Made by a program: the position numbers and the translations under genes. This document shows positions 9,557-16,965 of a stretch of 62,488 bases of DNA, in pieces. Under the pieces are notes generated by a model. The model saw nothing but the letters and a program-made list of their open reading frames with translations. It was not told where the DNA came from and did not search any database. The first letter of the stretch is position 1. Each line of letters begins with the position of its first letter. The DNA is taken from positions 1 to 62,488 of the forward strand of contig NZ_ACNN01000018.1 of the NCBI RefSeq assembly GCF_000174815.1, given 5' to 3'. Source of the DNA: Porphyromonas endodontalis ATCC 35406. GTDB lineage: Bacteria; Bacteroidota; Bacteroidia; Bacteroidales; Porphyromonadaceae.

Positions 9557-9802
9557 ATGATTTTTGGCAAGAAGAATTACGTGCTGATGCTCGCATCTGT
9601 AGCCCTCGTGGCTATAGGCTTTATCCTAATGATGGGAGGAGGTTCTGAGGACGGCATCAGCTTTAACCCGGCTATATTCTCTGCTCGTCGCATTGTAATA
9701 GCACCTGCAGTATGCCTTATAGGGTTTGTACTTATGATCTACGCCATCATGAGGCAAGACAAGAAAAAGAAAGATAAATCCGAAGAAACACCTCGCCAAT
9801 GA
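9557..9802 (+). CDS. DUF3098 small membrane protein
   Basis: 81 aa with two predicted TM helices (about 8-26 and 46-65), a glycine-rich turn GGGSEDGISFNPAIFSARRI between them, and a lysine-rich cytoplasmic tail. This is the DUF3098 pattern found beside ftsX in Bacteroidota. Its stop overlaps the uppP start (ATGA), so the two are translationally coupled. Function unknown. The neighbours suggest a role in envelope assembly or division, which is inference. Confidence 0.88.
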   Translation: MIFGKKNYVLMLASVALVAIGFILMMGGGSEDGISFNPAIFSARRIVIAPAVCLIGFVLMIYAIMRQDKKKKDKSEETPRQ

Positions 9803-10641
9803 CTATTTTAGAGTCTATTGTCCTTGCCATTATAGAGGGGCTTACAGAGTTTTTACCGATCTCCTCTACGGGGCATATGATCTTCACCCAAGGGCTCCTT
9901 GGGATGCAGAGTACCGATTATAGCCGTGCCTTTACGGTTATGATTCAATTCGGAGCCATACTATCCGTAGTTGTTCTCTACTGGCGTAGGTTCTTCGTTC
10001 CCGGGGCGCAACAGATGGGCGCAAGCGGAGATAAATCCACTCGTTGGAAAGACTTCTTCCTCTTCTACCTCAAACTCGCCGTGGGATGCCTCCCTGCTGC
10101 AGTGCTAGGGCTACTTCTAGAAAAGCAAATCGACGCCCTACTGGGCAGCGTTTGGGTAGTAGCAACGATGCTGCTCCTTGGTGGCGTACTCATGGTCTTT
10201 GTAGACCGCATATTCAGCAAATCTCAAGGGGAGAAGATAACCTTTGGGAATGCTCTTTGGATCGGATTTTTCCAATGTATTGCCATGATACCGGGGGTAT
10301 CTCGCTCCATGGCAACTATCGTAGGAGGGCAGCAACAGGGTCTGAGTCGCAGAACGGCTGCCGAATTTTCTTTCTTCTTGGCCGTCCCCACTATGTTTGG
10401 CGCTACCCTACTCAAAGCCTATAAACTCTACAAAGGCTTTGGCTCAGCGATCTTTGCAGAGAACTGGCAAACCCTGCTTATTGGCAATGTAGTAGCCTTC
10501 CTTCTCGCTCTTGTAGCTATACGATTCTTCATCAACTTCCTCACACGCTATGGCTTTAAGGTATTCGGATACTATCGTATTGTCGTGGGGATTCTCATCC
10601 TCACCCTACTAGCTTGTGGGGTAGAACTTACGATTGATTAA
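9799..10641 (+). CDS. uppP: Undecaprenyl-diphosphatase
   Basis: Integral membrane phosphatase that regenerates undecaprenyl phosphate, the lipid carrier for peptidoglycan and other surface polymers. 280 aa, several hydrophobic helices. The two signature motifs are present: EGLTEFLPISSTGHM (about 13-27) and the arginine-containing PGVSRSMATI (about 168-177). Conferring bacitracin resistance is a known family property. Overlaps the upstream DUF3098 gene by 4 nt and precedes truB by 18 nt. Confidence 0.96.
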   Translation: MTILESIVLAIIEGLTEFLPISSTGHMIFTQGLLGMQSTDYSRAFTVMIQFGAILSVVVLYWRRFFVPGAQQMGASGDKSTRWKDFFLFYLKLAVGCLPAAVLGLLLEKQIDALLGSVWVVATMLLLGGVLMVFVDRIFSKSQGEKITFGNALWIGFFQCIAMIPGVSRSMATIVGGQQQGLSRRTAAEFSFFLAVPTMFGATLLKAYKLYKGFGSAIFAENWQTLLIGNVVAFLLALVAIRFFINFLTRYGFKVFGYYRIVVGILILTLLACGVELTID

Positions 10642-10659
10642 GGAGGGCATAGTGCAAAG

Positions 10660-11445
10660 ATGAGCGAAATCGTACTGCATACTCGGACGCAAGATGGAAA
10701 ACCGATCGCACCCCTTACCCTCAGGATGGGTAGTATCATTGCCGTAGACAAACCCCTCGATTGGACTTCGTTCGATGTGGTAAATCGCTTCCGCATCATG
10801 GTGAAGCAAACCGTTGGACTCAAGAAAATCAAGGTAGGGCATACAGGCACATTAGATCCCAAGGCAACCGGATTGCTCCTCCTCTGTACGGGGCGAGCCA
10901 CCAAACAAATAGAGCAACTAATGCTCAACAGAAAAGAGTATGTGGCCACCCTCAAATTTGGAGCCACTACCCCATCGTTCGATCTAGAGCACCCCGAAGA
11001 TGCCCACTACCCCTATGAGCATATAACTCAGGGCATGCTGGAGGAGGCTCTACAGGAGTTCCTCGGAACAACGCTGCAAGTGCCCCCTATATTTTCAGCC
11101 GTCTCCGTTGGGGGCAAACGTGCATACGACCTTGCACGTAAAGGAAAGGATTGCCAACTGGAGGGCAAACCCATTACGATTCACGAGCTAGAGGTCGTAA
11201 GTTTCGAGCCTCCCTATGCAACTCTACGAGTGAGTTGTGGCAAGGGCACTTACATCCGCTCTCTCGCTAGAGACCTCGGGGAGAGGCTCCAAAGTGGAGC
11301 CTACCTCACCGCTCTACGGCGCACGCAGCTGGGCAATGTACGGGTAGAGGATAGTCTCACACTGGAAGAGTTGCCCGATTTTCTAGCCCATGCAGAACTA
11401 AACGAAGAGGGATTCGACCCCATTGTCCCCCCTACTTCGAAGTAG
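10660..11445 (+). CDS. truB: tRNA pseudouridine(55) synthase
   Basis: Converts U55 in the T-loop of tRNAs to pseudouridine. The catalytic motif GHTGTLDPKATGLLLLCTGR holds the nucleophilic aspartate. VDKPLDWTSFDVVNR and the later CGKGTYIRSLARDLGE are also family signatures. 261 aa; no extended PUA domain is visible, as in other short TruB proteins. Lies in a run of tRNA-modification genes (truB, queA, mnmE). Confidence 0.96.
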   Translation: MSEIVLHTRTQDGKPIAPLTLRMGSIIAVDKPLDWTSFDVVNRFRIMVKQTVGLKKIKVGHTGTLDPKATGLLLLCTGRATKQIEQLMLNRKEYVATLKFGATTPSFDLEHPEDAHYPYEHITQGMLEEALQEFLGTTLQVPPIFSAVSVGGKRAYDLARKGKDCQLEGKPITIHELEVVSFEPPYATLRVSCGKGTYIRSLARDLGERLQSGAYLTALRRTQLGNVRVEDSLTLEELPDFLAHAELNEEGFDPIVPPTSK

Positions 11446-11532
11446 CATCCGCCTCTAAAACTAAAAGGAGTAGAAAGGCTAATTTCCCCTCTGCTCCCCC
11501 TATATTGATAATGATTAAATACTAAGATAGCT

Positions 11533-12582
11533 ATGAAACTTTCTGAGTTCGGCTTCGATCTTCCCCAGGAATTAATCGCCTCACATCCGGTAGAGCACCG
11601 AGACGAGTCCCGTCTTATGATTTTACATCGCAAAGATGGCTCTATCGAACATGGTATTTTCAAAGACATCCTCAAATACTTCGGAAAGGGTGACACCTTC
11701 GTCTTCAACAATACGAAAGTAATACCGGCTCGCCTCTATGGCAAGAAAGAGAAGACCAATGCCAAGATAGAGGTGTTTCTCTTGAGAGAACTCAATCCCC
11801 AAATCAAGCTATGGGATGTACTTGTAGACCCTGCTCGTAAGATACGTATAGGGAATAAACTCTATTTTGGGCCCGATGATGGTCTCATGGCTGAGGTTAT
11901 CGACAATACAATCAATGGCGGACGTACCCTCAGATTCCTCTACGATGGCTCTCACGAAGAGTTCAAGTCGTACCTCTACGCTTTGGGCGAAGCTCCTCTA
12001 CCCAAGTACATGGAGCGAGATGCAACCGAAGAGGATTTGGAACGCTTCCAAACCATATACGCCAGCGAAGAAGGGGCTGTTATTGCTCCTGCAGCAGGGT
12101 TGCATTTTAGTCGTGAGCTACTCAAACGCTTAGAAATTGCGGATTGCCGTCTTGCTTACCTCACCCTACACAACGGATTGGGCAACTTCGAAAATCAAGA
12201 CATCGAAGACCTATCCAAGCACAAAAAGAACAACGAACAGATGTTTATCGGGCCCGAATGCTGCGAAATTACTCGCAAAGCCCGTGACGAAGGGAAGCAT
12301 ATCGTAGCAGTGGGTACTTCCGTACTTCGTGCTCTCGAAACCGCCGTAAGCACCGATGGATATGTAAAGGAATTCGATGGCTGGACCAATAAGTACATCT
12401 ATCCTCCCTACCCTATCGAATTTGTAACGTCGCTCATAACCAACTTCCATATGCCGCAATCACTTCTCCTCATGAACGCAGCTGCTGTGGCAGGGTACCA
12501 AAACATTATGAACGCCTACGAAGTGGCAAAGCAAGAGAAGTACCGCTTCGGAGCCTATGGCGATGCCATGCTTATTATCTAA
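11533..12582 (+). CDS. queA: S-adenosylmethionine:tRNA ribosyltransferase-isomerase
   Basis: Transfers the ribosyl group of AdoMet to preQ1-modified tRNA to make epoxyqueuosine. 349 aa. It starts MKLSEFGFDLPQELIASHP and carries FVFNNTKVIPARLYGKK, AAGLHFSRELLKRLE and TNFHMPQSLLLMNAAA, all typical. The 87-nt gap upstream (11446-11532) shows no preQ1 riboswitch that I could recognise. Confidence 0.96.
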   Translation: MKLSEFGFDLPQELIASHPVEHRDESRLMILHRKDGSIEHGIFKDILKYFGKGDTFVFNNTKVIPARLYGKKEKTNAKIEVFLLRELNPQIKLWDVLVDPARKIRIGNKLYFGPDDGLMAEVIDNTINGGRTLRFLYDGSHEEFKSYLYALGEAPLPKYMERDATEEDLERFQTIYASEEGAVIAPAAGLHFSRELLKRLEIADCRLAYLTLHNGLGNFENQDIEDLSKHKKNNEQMFIGPECCEITRKARDEGKHIVAVGTSVLRALETAVSTDGYVKEFDGWTNKYIYPPYPIEFVTSLITNFHMPQSLLLMNAAAVAGYQNIMNAYEVAKQEKYRFGAYGDAMLII

Positions 12583-12597
12583 AACGGAGGGGGTTCT

Positions 12598-13089
12598 TTG
12601 ATGAAGAAGTCGGCTCCGCTCAGTTTGGTTTACCTATCTCTCGGGAGCAATCAAGGCGAGAGATGGGAGTTGCTATCGCTTGCTATCCGTAAGATAAGGG
12701 ACGAAATAGGCACTATTGCGTCCATTGCTCGTTACATAGAAACCGAGCCTTGGGGCTTTAGTTCGCCACACCCTTTTCTCAATACAGCGGTGGCTGTATA
12801 CACGCCTCTCTCGCCTAACGAACTGCTCTCTCAGACGCAATCCATAGAGCAAGCTCTGGGGCGTAGGCACAAGCATCTCCCCCACGAAGCCTACCAAGAT
12901 CGCCCCATTGATATTGATATTCTCCTGTACAATCAAGAGATCATAGACCAAGGCGATCGGCTCCAAATCCCCCACCCTCAGATGCTCAAGCGCCTCTTTG
13001 TGCTAGAGTCCTTGGCCTCTATTGCCCCCACGCTCGTGCATCCCCTAGCACAGCAACCTATTGCCTCTCTTCTCTCCCAAGCCTCATGA
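12598..13089 (+). CDS. folK: 6-hydroxymethyl-7,8-dihydropterin pyrophosphokinase
   Basis: Transfers pyrophosphate from ATP to 6-hydroxymethyl-dihydropterin in folate biosynthesis. 163 aa with the HPPK signatures YLSLGSNQGER near the N-terminus and DRPIDIDILLY (about 101-111) for Mg-ATP binding, then the IPHPQMLKRLFVLESLASIAP C-terminal region. Begins 15 nt after queA, preceded by GGAGGG, and overlaps mnmE by 4 nt. Confidence 0.95.
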   Translation: MMKKSAPLSLVYLSLGSNQGERWELLSLAIRKIRDEIGTIASIARYIETEPWGFSSPHPFLNTAVAVYTPLSPNELLSQTQSIEQALGRRHKHLPHEAYQDRPIDIDILLYNQEIIDQGDRLQIPHPQMLKRLFVLESLASIAPTLVHPLAQQPIASLLSQAS

Positions 13090-14492
13090 ATCTAGATCAT
13101 CTCACCGACGAATCCACCATTTGCGCCCTTGCCTCGGGTCGTGGTGGCGGCATTGCCCTCATCCGTGTATCGGGCAGTCAGGCTCTCCCCTGCCTCCAAC
13201 AGATTTTCTCTCCCCATAGAGATAGTTGGACTCCCCGCCATGCCTACTACGGAACGATAAGCCGCTCGGGAGAGATCCTAGACGAAGTGGTGGTGACCTA
13301 TTACCAGGCACCCAACTCCTATACGGGTGAGGATCTCGTGGAAATATCCTGCCACGCCTCCCCCTACATTGTACAAACGCTCCTGCGCTGGCTTGTGGCA
13401 GAGGGATGCCGCCCGGCACAACCGGGAGAATACACCCTCAGGAGCTACCTCAATGGTCGTCGAGACCTAGCCGAAGCGGAAGCCGTTGCGGATGTGATCG
13501 CAGCCGAGAGTGCCGCCCAACACCGCCTTGCCTTGCAGCAATTAAGGGGGAAATTAAGTCAGGAATTGGGCTCCCTGCACGATCAGTTACTCGAGTTTGC
13601 CTCGCTACTCGAGCTTGAATTGGACTTCAGTGAAGAGGATGTAGAGTTTGCCGATCGCGAGGCCTTGCGCTCTCTTGCCACCGCCATCCAGCAGCGCATC
13701 GGACAACTCATTGGCAGTTTTACCCAGGGGAAACACCTCAAAGAGGGCATCCCTATCGCCATTCTTGGGCAACCGAATACGGGCAAGAGCACCCTACTCA
13801 ATGCCCTACTGGGAGAGGATCGCGCCATTGTAAGCGATATAGAGGGCACCACTCGCGATAGCATCGAAGAGAAACTCGTGATAAAGGGAGTGCTATTCCG
13901 CATCATAGATACAGCAGGCCTGCGCCACACCCAAGACCCTATCGAGCAGCTGGGAATAAAGCGAGCACTACAAAAGGCAGAAGATGCCGCCCTCAGCCTT
14001 ATCCTCCTGGATGCATTACGTGTACAGAAGGAAGGGGTAAATTCGTCTCTAGAGCAACTCGCCTCTCTGCCGCTATCCCCCGAGAATCGACTCGTCCTTC
14101 TCAATAAAATTGACCTTCTGACCGAGGAAGAGCGGGAGGCGTTAGCCGCAGAGGTTAGCGCAGCATTCCGGCAGACGCCCGTCCTACTATCGGCAAAAGA
14201 GGGGCGTGGACTCGAAGAGTTACAAGAGCTACTCCTCAAGAAAAGCGGGATACAAGAAGGCAATACCGAAGAGGAAACGTTGATTACAAACGAACGGCAC
14301 CTGCACGCCCTAGAGAAGGCAGCCACCCATCTTCGGACTGTGCTGGAGGCTCTGGATGCCAACGTATCGGTCGACTTTATCACTCTGGACCTCCGTTGCG
14401 TGCTCGAGGCACTCGGCGAAATAACGGGTCACACCATCACCGGAGAGGAGGTGCTCCACTCCATATTCGCTCACTTCTGCATCGGCAAATAG
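13086..14492 (+). CDS. mnmE: tRNA modification GTPase MnmE
   Basis: With MnmG, installs the carboxymethylaminomethyl group at wobble U34. 468 aa. The N-terminal tetrahydrofolate-binding domain begins DESTICALASGRGGGIALIRVSG. The G domain has GQPNTGKST (G1), EGTTRDS (G2), DTAGLR (G3) and NKIDL (G4). The helical C-terminus ends in the catalytic CIGK. Overlaps folK by 4 nt. It is the last conserved gene before the accessory block that starts 53 nt downstream. Confidence 0.97.
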   Translation: MNLDHLTDESTICALASGRGGGIALIRVSGSQALPCLQQIFSPHRDSWTPRHAYYGTISRSGEILDEVVVTYYQAPNSYTGEDLVEISCHASPYIVQTLLRWLVAEGCRPAQPGEYTLRSYLNGRRDLAEAEAVADVIAAESAAQHRLALQQLRGKLSQELGSLHDQLLEFASLLELELDFSEEDVEFADREALRSLATAIQQRIGQLIGSFTQGKHLKEGIPIAILGQPNTGKSTLLNALLGEDRAIVSDIEGTTRDSIEEKLVIKGVLFRIIDTAGLRHTQDPIEQLGIKRALQKAEDAALSLILLDALRVQKEGVNSSLEQLASLPLSPENRLVLLNKIDLLTEEEREALAAEVSAAFRQTPVLLSAKEGRGLEELQELLLKKSGIQEGNTEEETLITNERHLHALEKAATHLRTVLEALDANVSVDFITLDLRCVLEALGEITGHTITGEEVLHSIFAHFCIGK

Positions 14493-14545
14493 GAATCCGA
14501 AGCATAACTCAGGAATAGGCAACTATACAATAAATACAGATAATT

Positions 14546-15352
14546 ATGGAACACAATCTTGATAAGCTAAAGGAGAGACTACTTCCCTTATATGTCAATC
14601 TCCGAAAAGATTGTAATGCAGACGAAAATCTTTGCCCATTCTTGATGCAATGGGGTGACAAGTTCCCTATTAAGGAAAACGATGGAATTATTTTCTACGG
14701 ACGAGCTACAAATGGTTGGTCCCATGGGACCTGGGATGATGATATTTTCTTCAGTAATGACGACAATAGCAACGAAAGAGGATGGAATAGGGACGATCAA
14801 ATGCAGTGGGTTGAGAACCAATGGTCCTCTTCTGAAGACGGTTATAACACAAATAGATCCCAATTTTGGAATATAATAAAAGGCGTTTCAACGCATTTTT
14901 ATGGTCAAGAGTGGTTTAACTTTGTCGCATGGAGTAATATTTGCAAAGTTGCACCAAACGCACAAGGTAATCCAAGCTACAAGTTATTCAAAAAAACTTC
15001 AAACAACAACATCGAAGTTCTCAAAAGTGAATTGGACTTTTGGTCTCCTAAGTATATTGTTTTCTTGACAGATGGCATGAAGCGAGATAACAAGACAAGG
15101 ATTAGTTGGTGGACAGATCCTTTTATCTCTTCGCTTCTTTCTGACGGTGATGGTAAGGAACCCTTACCGTTCTGTGAAGTGCCCTGGGACAAAGAGAATC
15201 CAGAGATAAAAATCCAAGTATATAAACTTAAAGAGAAATATATTATTCGATCATTACATCCTCAGAGTCGTAAAGTGGCTCCACATAAAGATGCTATTAT
15301 TAATCTCATTGAAATGATAGAAAAGGGTACGCAACCTGGTAAGTGTTCGTAA
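14546..15352 (+). CDS. Uracil-DNA glycosylase-like fold protein, function unknown
   Basis: 268 aa, AT-richer than its neighbours. I do not recognise a named family with certainty. Visible features: IIFYGRATNGW (about 48-58), NRSQFWNIIKGV, FNFVAWSNICKVAP, SPKYIVFLTDG and IRSLHPQSRK (H238). The order, G-x-A near the N-terminus, N-x-x-K-x-x-P in the middle, a buried strand, then a C-terminal HP, is like the UDG superfamily. The GExPG-type catalytic motif is replaced by GRATNG, so ordinary uracil excision is doubtful. It lies alone on the + strand between mnmE and a convergent type I R-M operon, so it may belong to the same acquired block. UDG assignment is inference. Confidence 0.5.
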   Translation: MEHNLDKLKERLLPLYVNLRKDCNADENLCPFLMQWGDKFPIKENDGIIFYGRATNGWSHGTWDDDIFFSNDDNSNERGWNRDDQMQWVENQWSSSEDGYNTNRSQFWNIIKGVSTHFYGQEWFNFVAWSNICKVAPNAQGNPSYKLFKKTSNNNIEVLKSELDFWSPKYIVFLTDGMKRDNKTRISWWTDPFISSLLSDGDGKEPLPFCEVPWDKENPEIKIQVYKLKEKYIIRSLHPQSRKVAPHKDAIINLIEMIEKGTQPGKCS

Positions 15353-15444
15353 CAACCTCTCTAAAAAAGATGCGTTGACAATGACTTTTATTCTGCATCG
15401 ACAAATAATTGCTGATTAGCAGATAATCAAGCATCTCTAAAAGA

Positions 15445-15476
15445 AAAGGCGCTCATTGATGGGCACCTTTCTTTTT
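15445..15476 (+). terminator. Terminator after the UDG-like gene
   Basis: AAAGGCGCTCAT pairs with ATGGGCACCTTT (15445-15456/15459-15470) with a mismatch and a G-U pair, followed by CTTTTT. Beyond it, 15477-15690 shows only a small CCTCCC/GGGAGAGG palindrome (15498-15515) and a CCCC-AAC-GGGG hairpin (15648-15658) that could help stop hsdS transcription from the other strand. Confidence 0.55.
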
Positions 15477-15690
15477 ACCCTTTCTGTGCGTTAGTGACCT
15501 CCCTTGGGGGAGAGGGCTGGGAAAGTTAGCTGAAATGCTGAAGAGGTACAGCCTGAGATTTTGTAGGATTTAGGGCTAAAATGAAAAACTTTTCAGACAG
15601 TACTCCACCCTCTTATTGCCCTAAAAATAAAAAGAAATCAGCCAGTACCCCAACGGGGCGGAGTCTACCCATTAAACCCACGCAGTCTCG

Positions 15691-16953
15691 TCATATCAAT
15701 CGAATCTTCCCAGTGAGTAGTTGCTGCATCATGCCTTGCTTTATCTGCTCAAACTTAGCTTTCTTTACCTCAAGGGCTTCAATTTCCTTTTCAAATCCCT
15801 TTAGGACATTAACAATCGCCTTTTGCTCTAAAACAGTTGATGGCATCAATAACTTTGCATTGATGAATGCGGATTTTGACATGTTATATCTCGTTACTCC
15901 TTGAGCGAGGAGAGTCATCAACTTTCGTCCCTCATTGGATCTAAAGTAATAAGCAAAATACTCGGGAACAACTCTATCATCATTCAACCTATACCCGAAG
16001 CAGAAACTATTAAGATAAAGTGATTCCATCTCGGTATCAAGCATTGCACAAATACCCACCTCTTCAGGAGTTTCTGATGTTGTATTAAAGAAAAGATCTC
16101 CTTTATGACAACTGTTTTGTTTCTCCCCTTCCCTTACAAGAACCTCCTCAAAAAGTTCTCTCTTCAAAATTGGATTACTCAGGACATTCAAAAAGGTTAT
16201 ATACTTAGCGTTTCCAATACCAAAATCTTCTTTTGTCTTTCCTGTCAACCCACTAAATGTACTCCCCATTCTACCCATCTTCCTTTCCACCCAAGGGTCG
16301 GAGAAGCCTTTGAGGCGCTTTTTGCCAGTTAGGAGCTGCTGCATGGTGCCTTGCTTGATATTCTTCTTTTTCTCTATTAACTTATCAAGAGACGATATCA
16401 AGTTATCAACGCTCGTAAGGGCAGACGCAATACGTGACTGCTCTTTTATGTCTTTTGGATGGAAGATCGGAAGATTTCTTACAATAGATGCGGTATAACT
16501 CTGCTGCTTCGTTCCTTGACAATATTTAAAAGCCAATAAGTCACTGTATTTTCGGTAGAACCAAAATAAATAGCTTGTAATCATCTTATTAGTTCCATTT
16601 ATGGCAAGGCATGACTGATTTGTAGTAGAAGGGTTCCCAACAAATGCACATTTTCCTCGTGTTCCTACGGCTTCCAGTCCCGTTATTGCCATCAAAAAGG
16701 TTCCAGCTTGATGAATAGTAAGATTCGTATTCTTTACGGCCTCTTCGGAGATATGTTCAAGAGTATCATTGATTGGTTTGTAATTAAGTTCTCCACTTGT
16801 TATCCATTTAATATTACCAATAAAGTTGCCCGGTATACCTCTATATGGAGTTGCTCCAGAAGAGAATGTCCTCAAAACATCTCCAAACTTTGAAAAAATC
16901 CACTCCTCGGGGATCTGTCCAATCTCTGTATCCTTGAATCTTGTTTCTTTCAT
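15691..16953 (-). CDS. hsdS: Type I restriction-modification specificity subunit HsdS
   Basis: Determines the bipartite DNA target of the HsdR2M2S complex. 420 aa with two target-recognition domains (about 1-165 and 215-370), each followed by a conserved helical spacer. The spacers share the motif KQGTMQQLLTGKKRL and KQGMMQQLLTGKIRL, an internal repeat of the usual HsdS kind. The protein begins KETRFKDTEIGQIPEEW, typical for the family. Last gene of the operon, 12 nt after hsdM. No second or partial hsdS lies nearby, so inversion-based phase variation is not supported here. Confidence 0.95.
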   Translation of the reverse strand: MKETRFKDTEIGQIPEEWIFSKFGDVLRTFSSGATPYRGIPGNFIGNIKWITSGELNYKPINDTLEHISEEAVKNTNLTIHQAGTFLMAITGLEAVGTRGKCAFVGNPSTTNQSCLAINGTNKMITSYLFWFYRKYSDLLAFKYCQGTKQQSYTASIVRNLPIFHPKDIKEQSRIASALTSVDNLISSLDKLIEKKKNIKQGTMQQLLTGKKRLKGFSDPWVERKMGRMGSTFSGLTGKTKEDFGIGNAKYITFLNVLSNPILKRELFEEVLVREGEKQNSCHKGDLFFNTTSETPEEVGICAMLDTEMESLYLNSFCFGYRLNDDRVVPEYFAYYFRSNEGRKLMTLLAQGVTRYNMSKSAFINAKLLMPSTVLEQKAIVNVLKGFEKEIEALEVKKAKFEQIKQGMMQQLLTGKIRLI

Positions 16954-16965
16954 GCTTCGAATGAA

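Noticed and set aside
11446-11532. preQ1 riboswitch before queA
   Set aside because: No pseudoknot-forming C-rich/A-rich core could be recognised in the 87-nt spacer.
13583-14383. 266-aa frame on the minus strand opposite mnmE
   Set aside because: Ser/Arg-rich antisense shadow of a well-supported GTPase gene.
15691-16953. hsdS shuffling by inverted or silent hsdS copies
   Set aside because: Only one hsdS is present, without an adjacent recombinase or partial copy, so the internal repeat is just the normal HsdS architecture.
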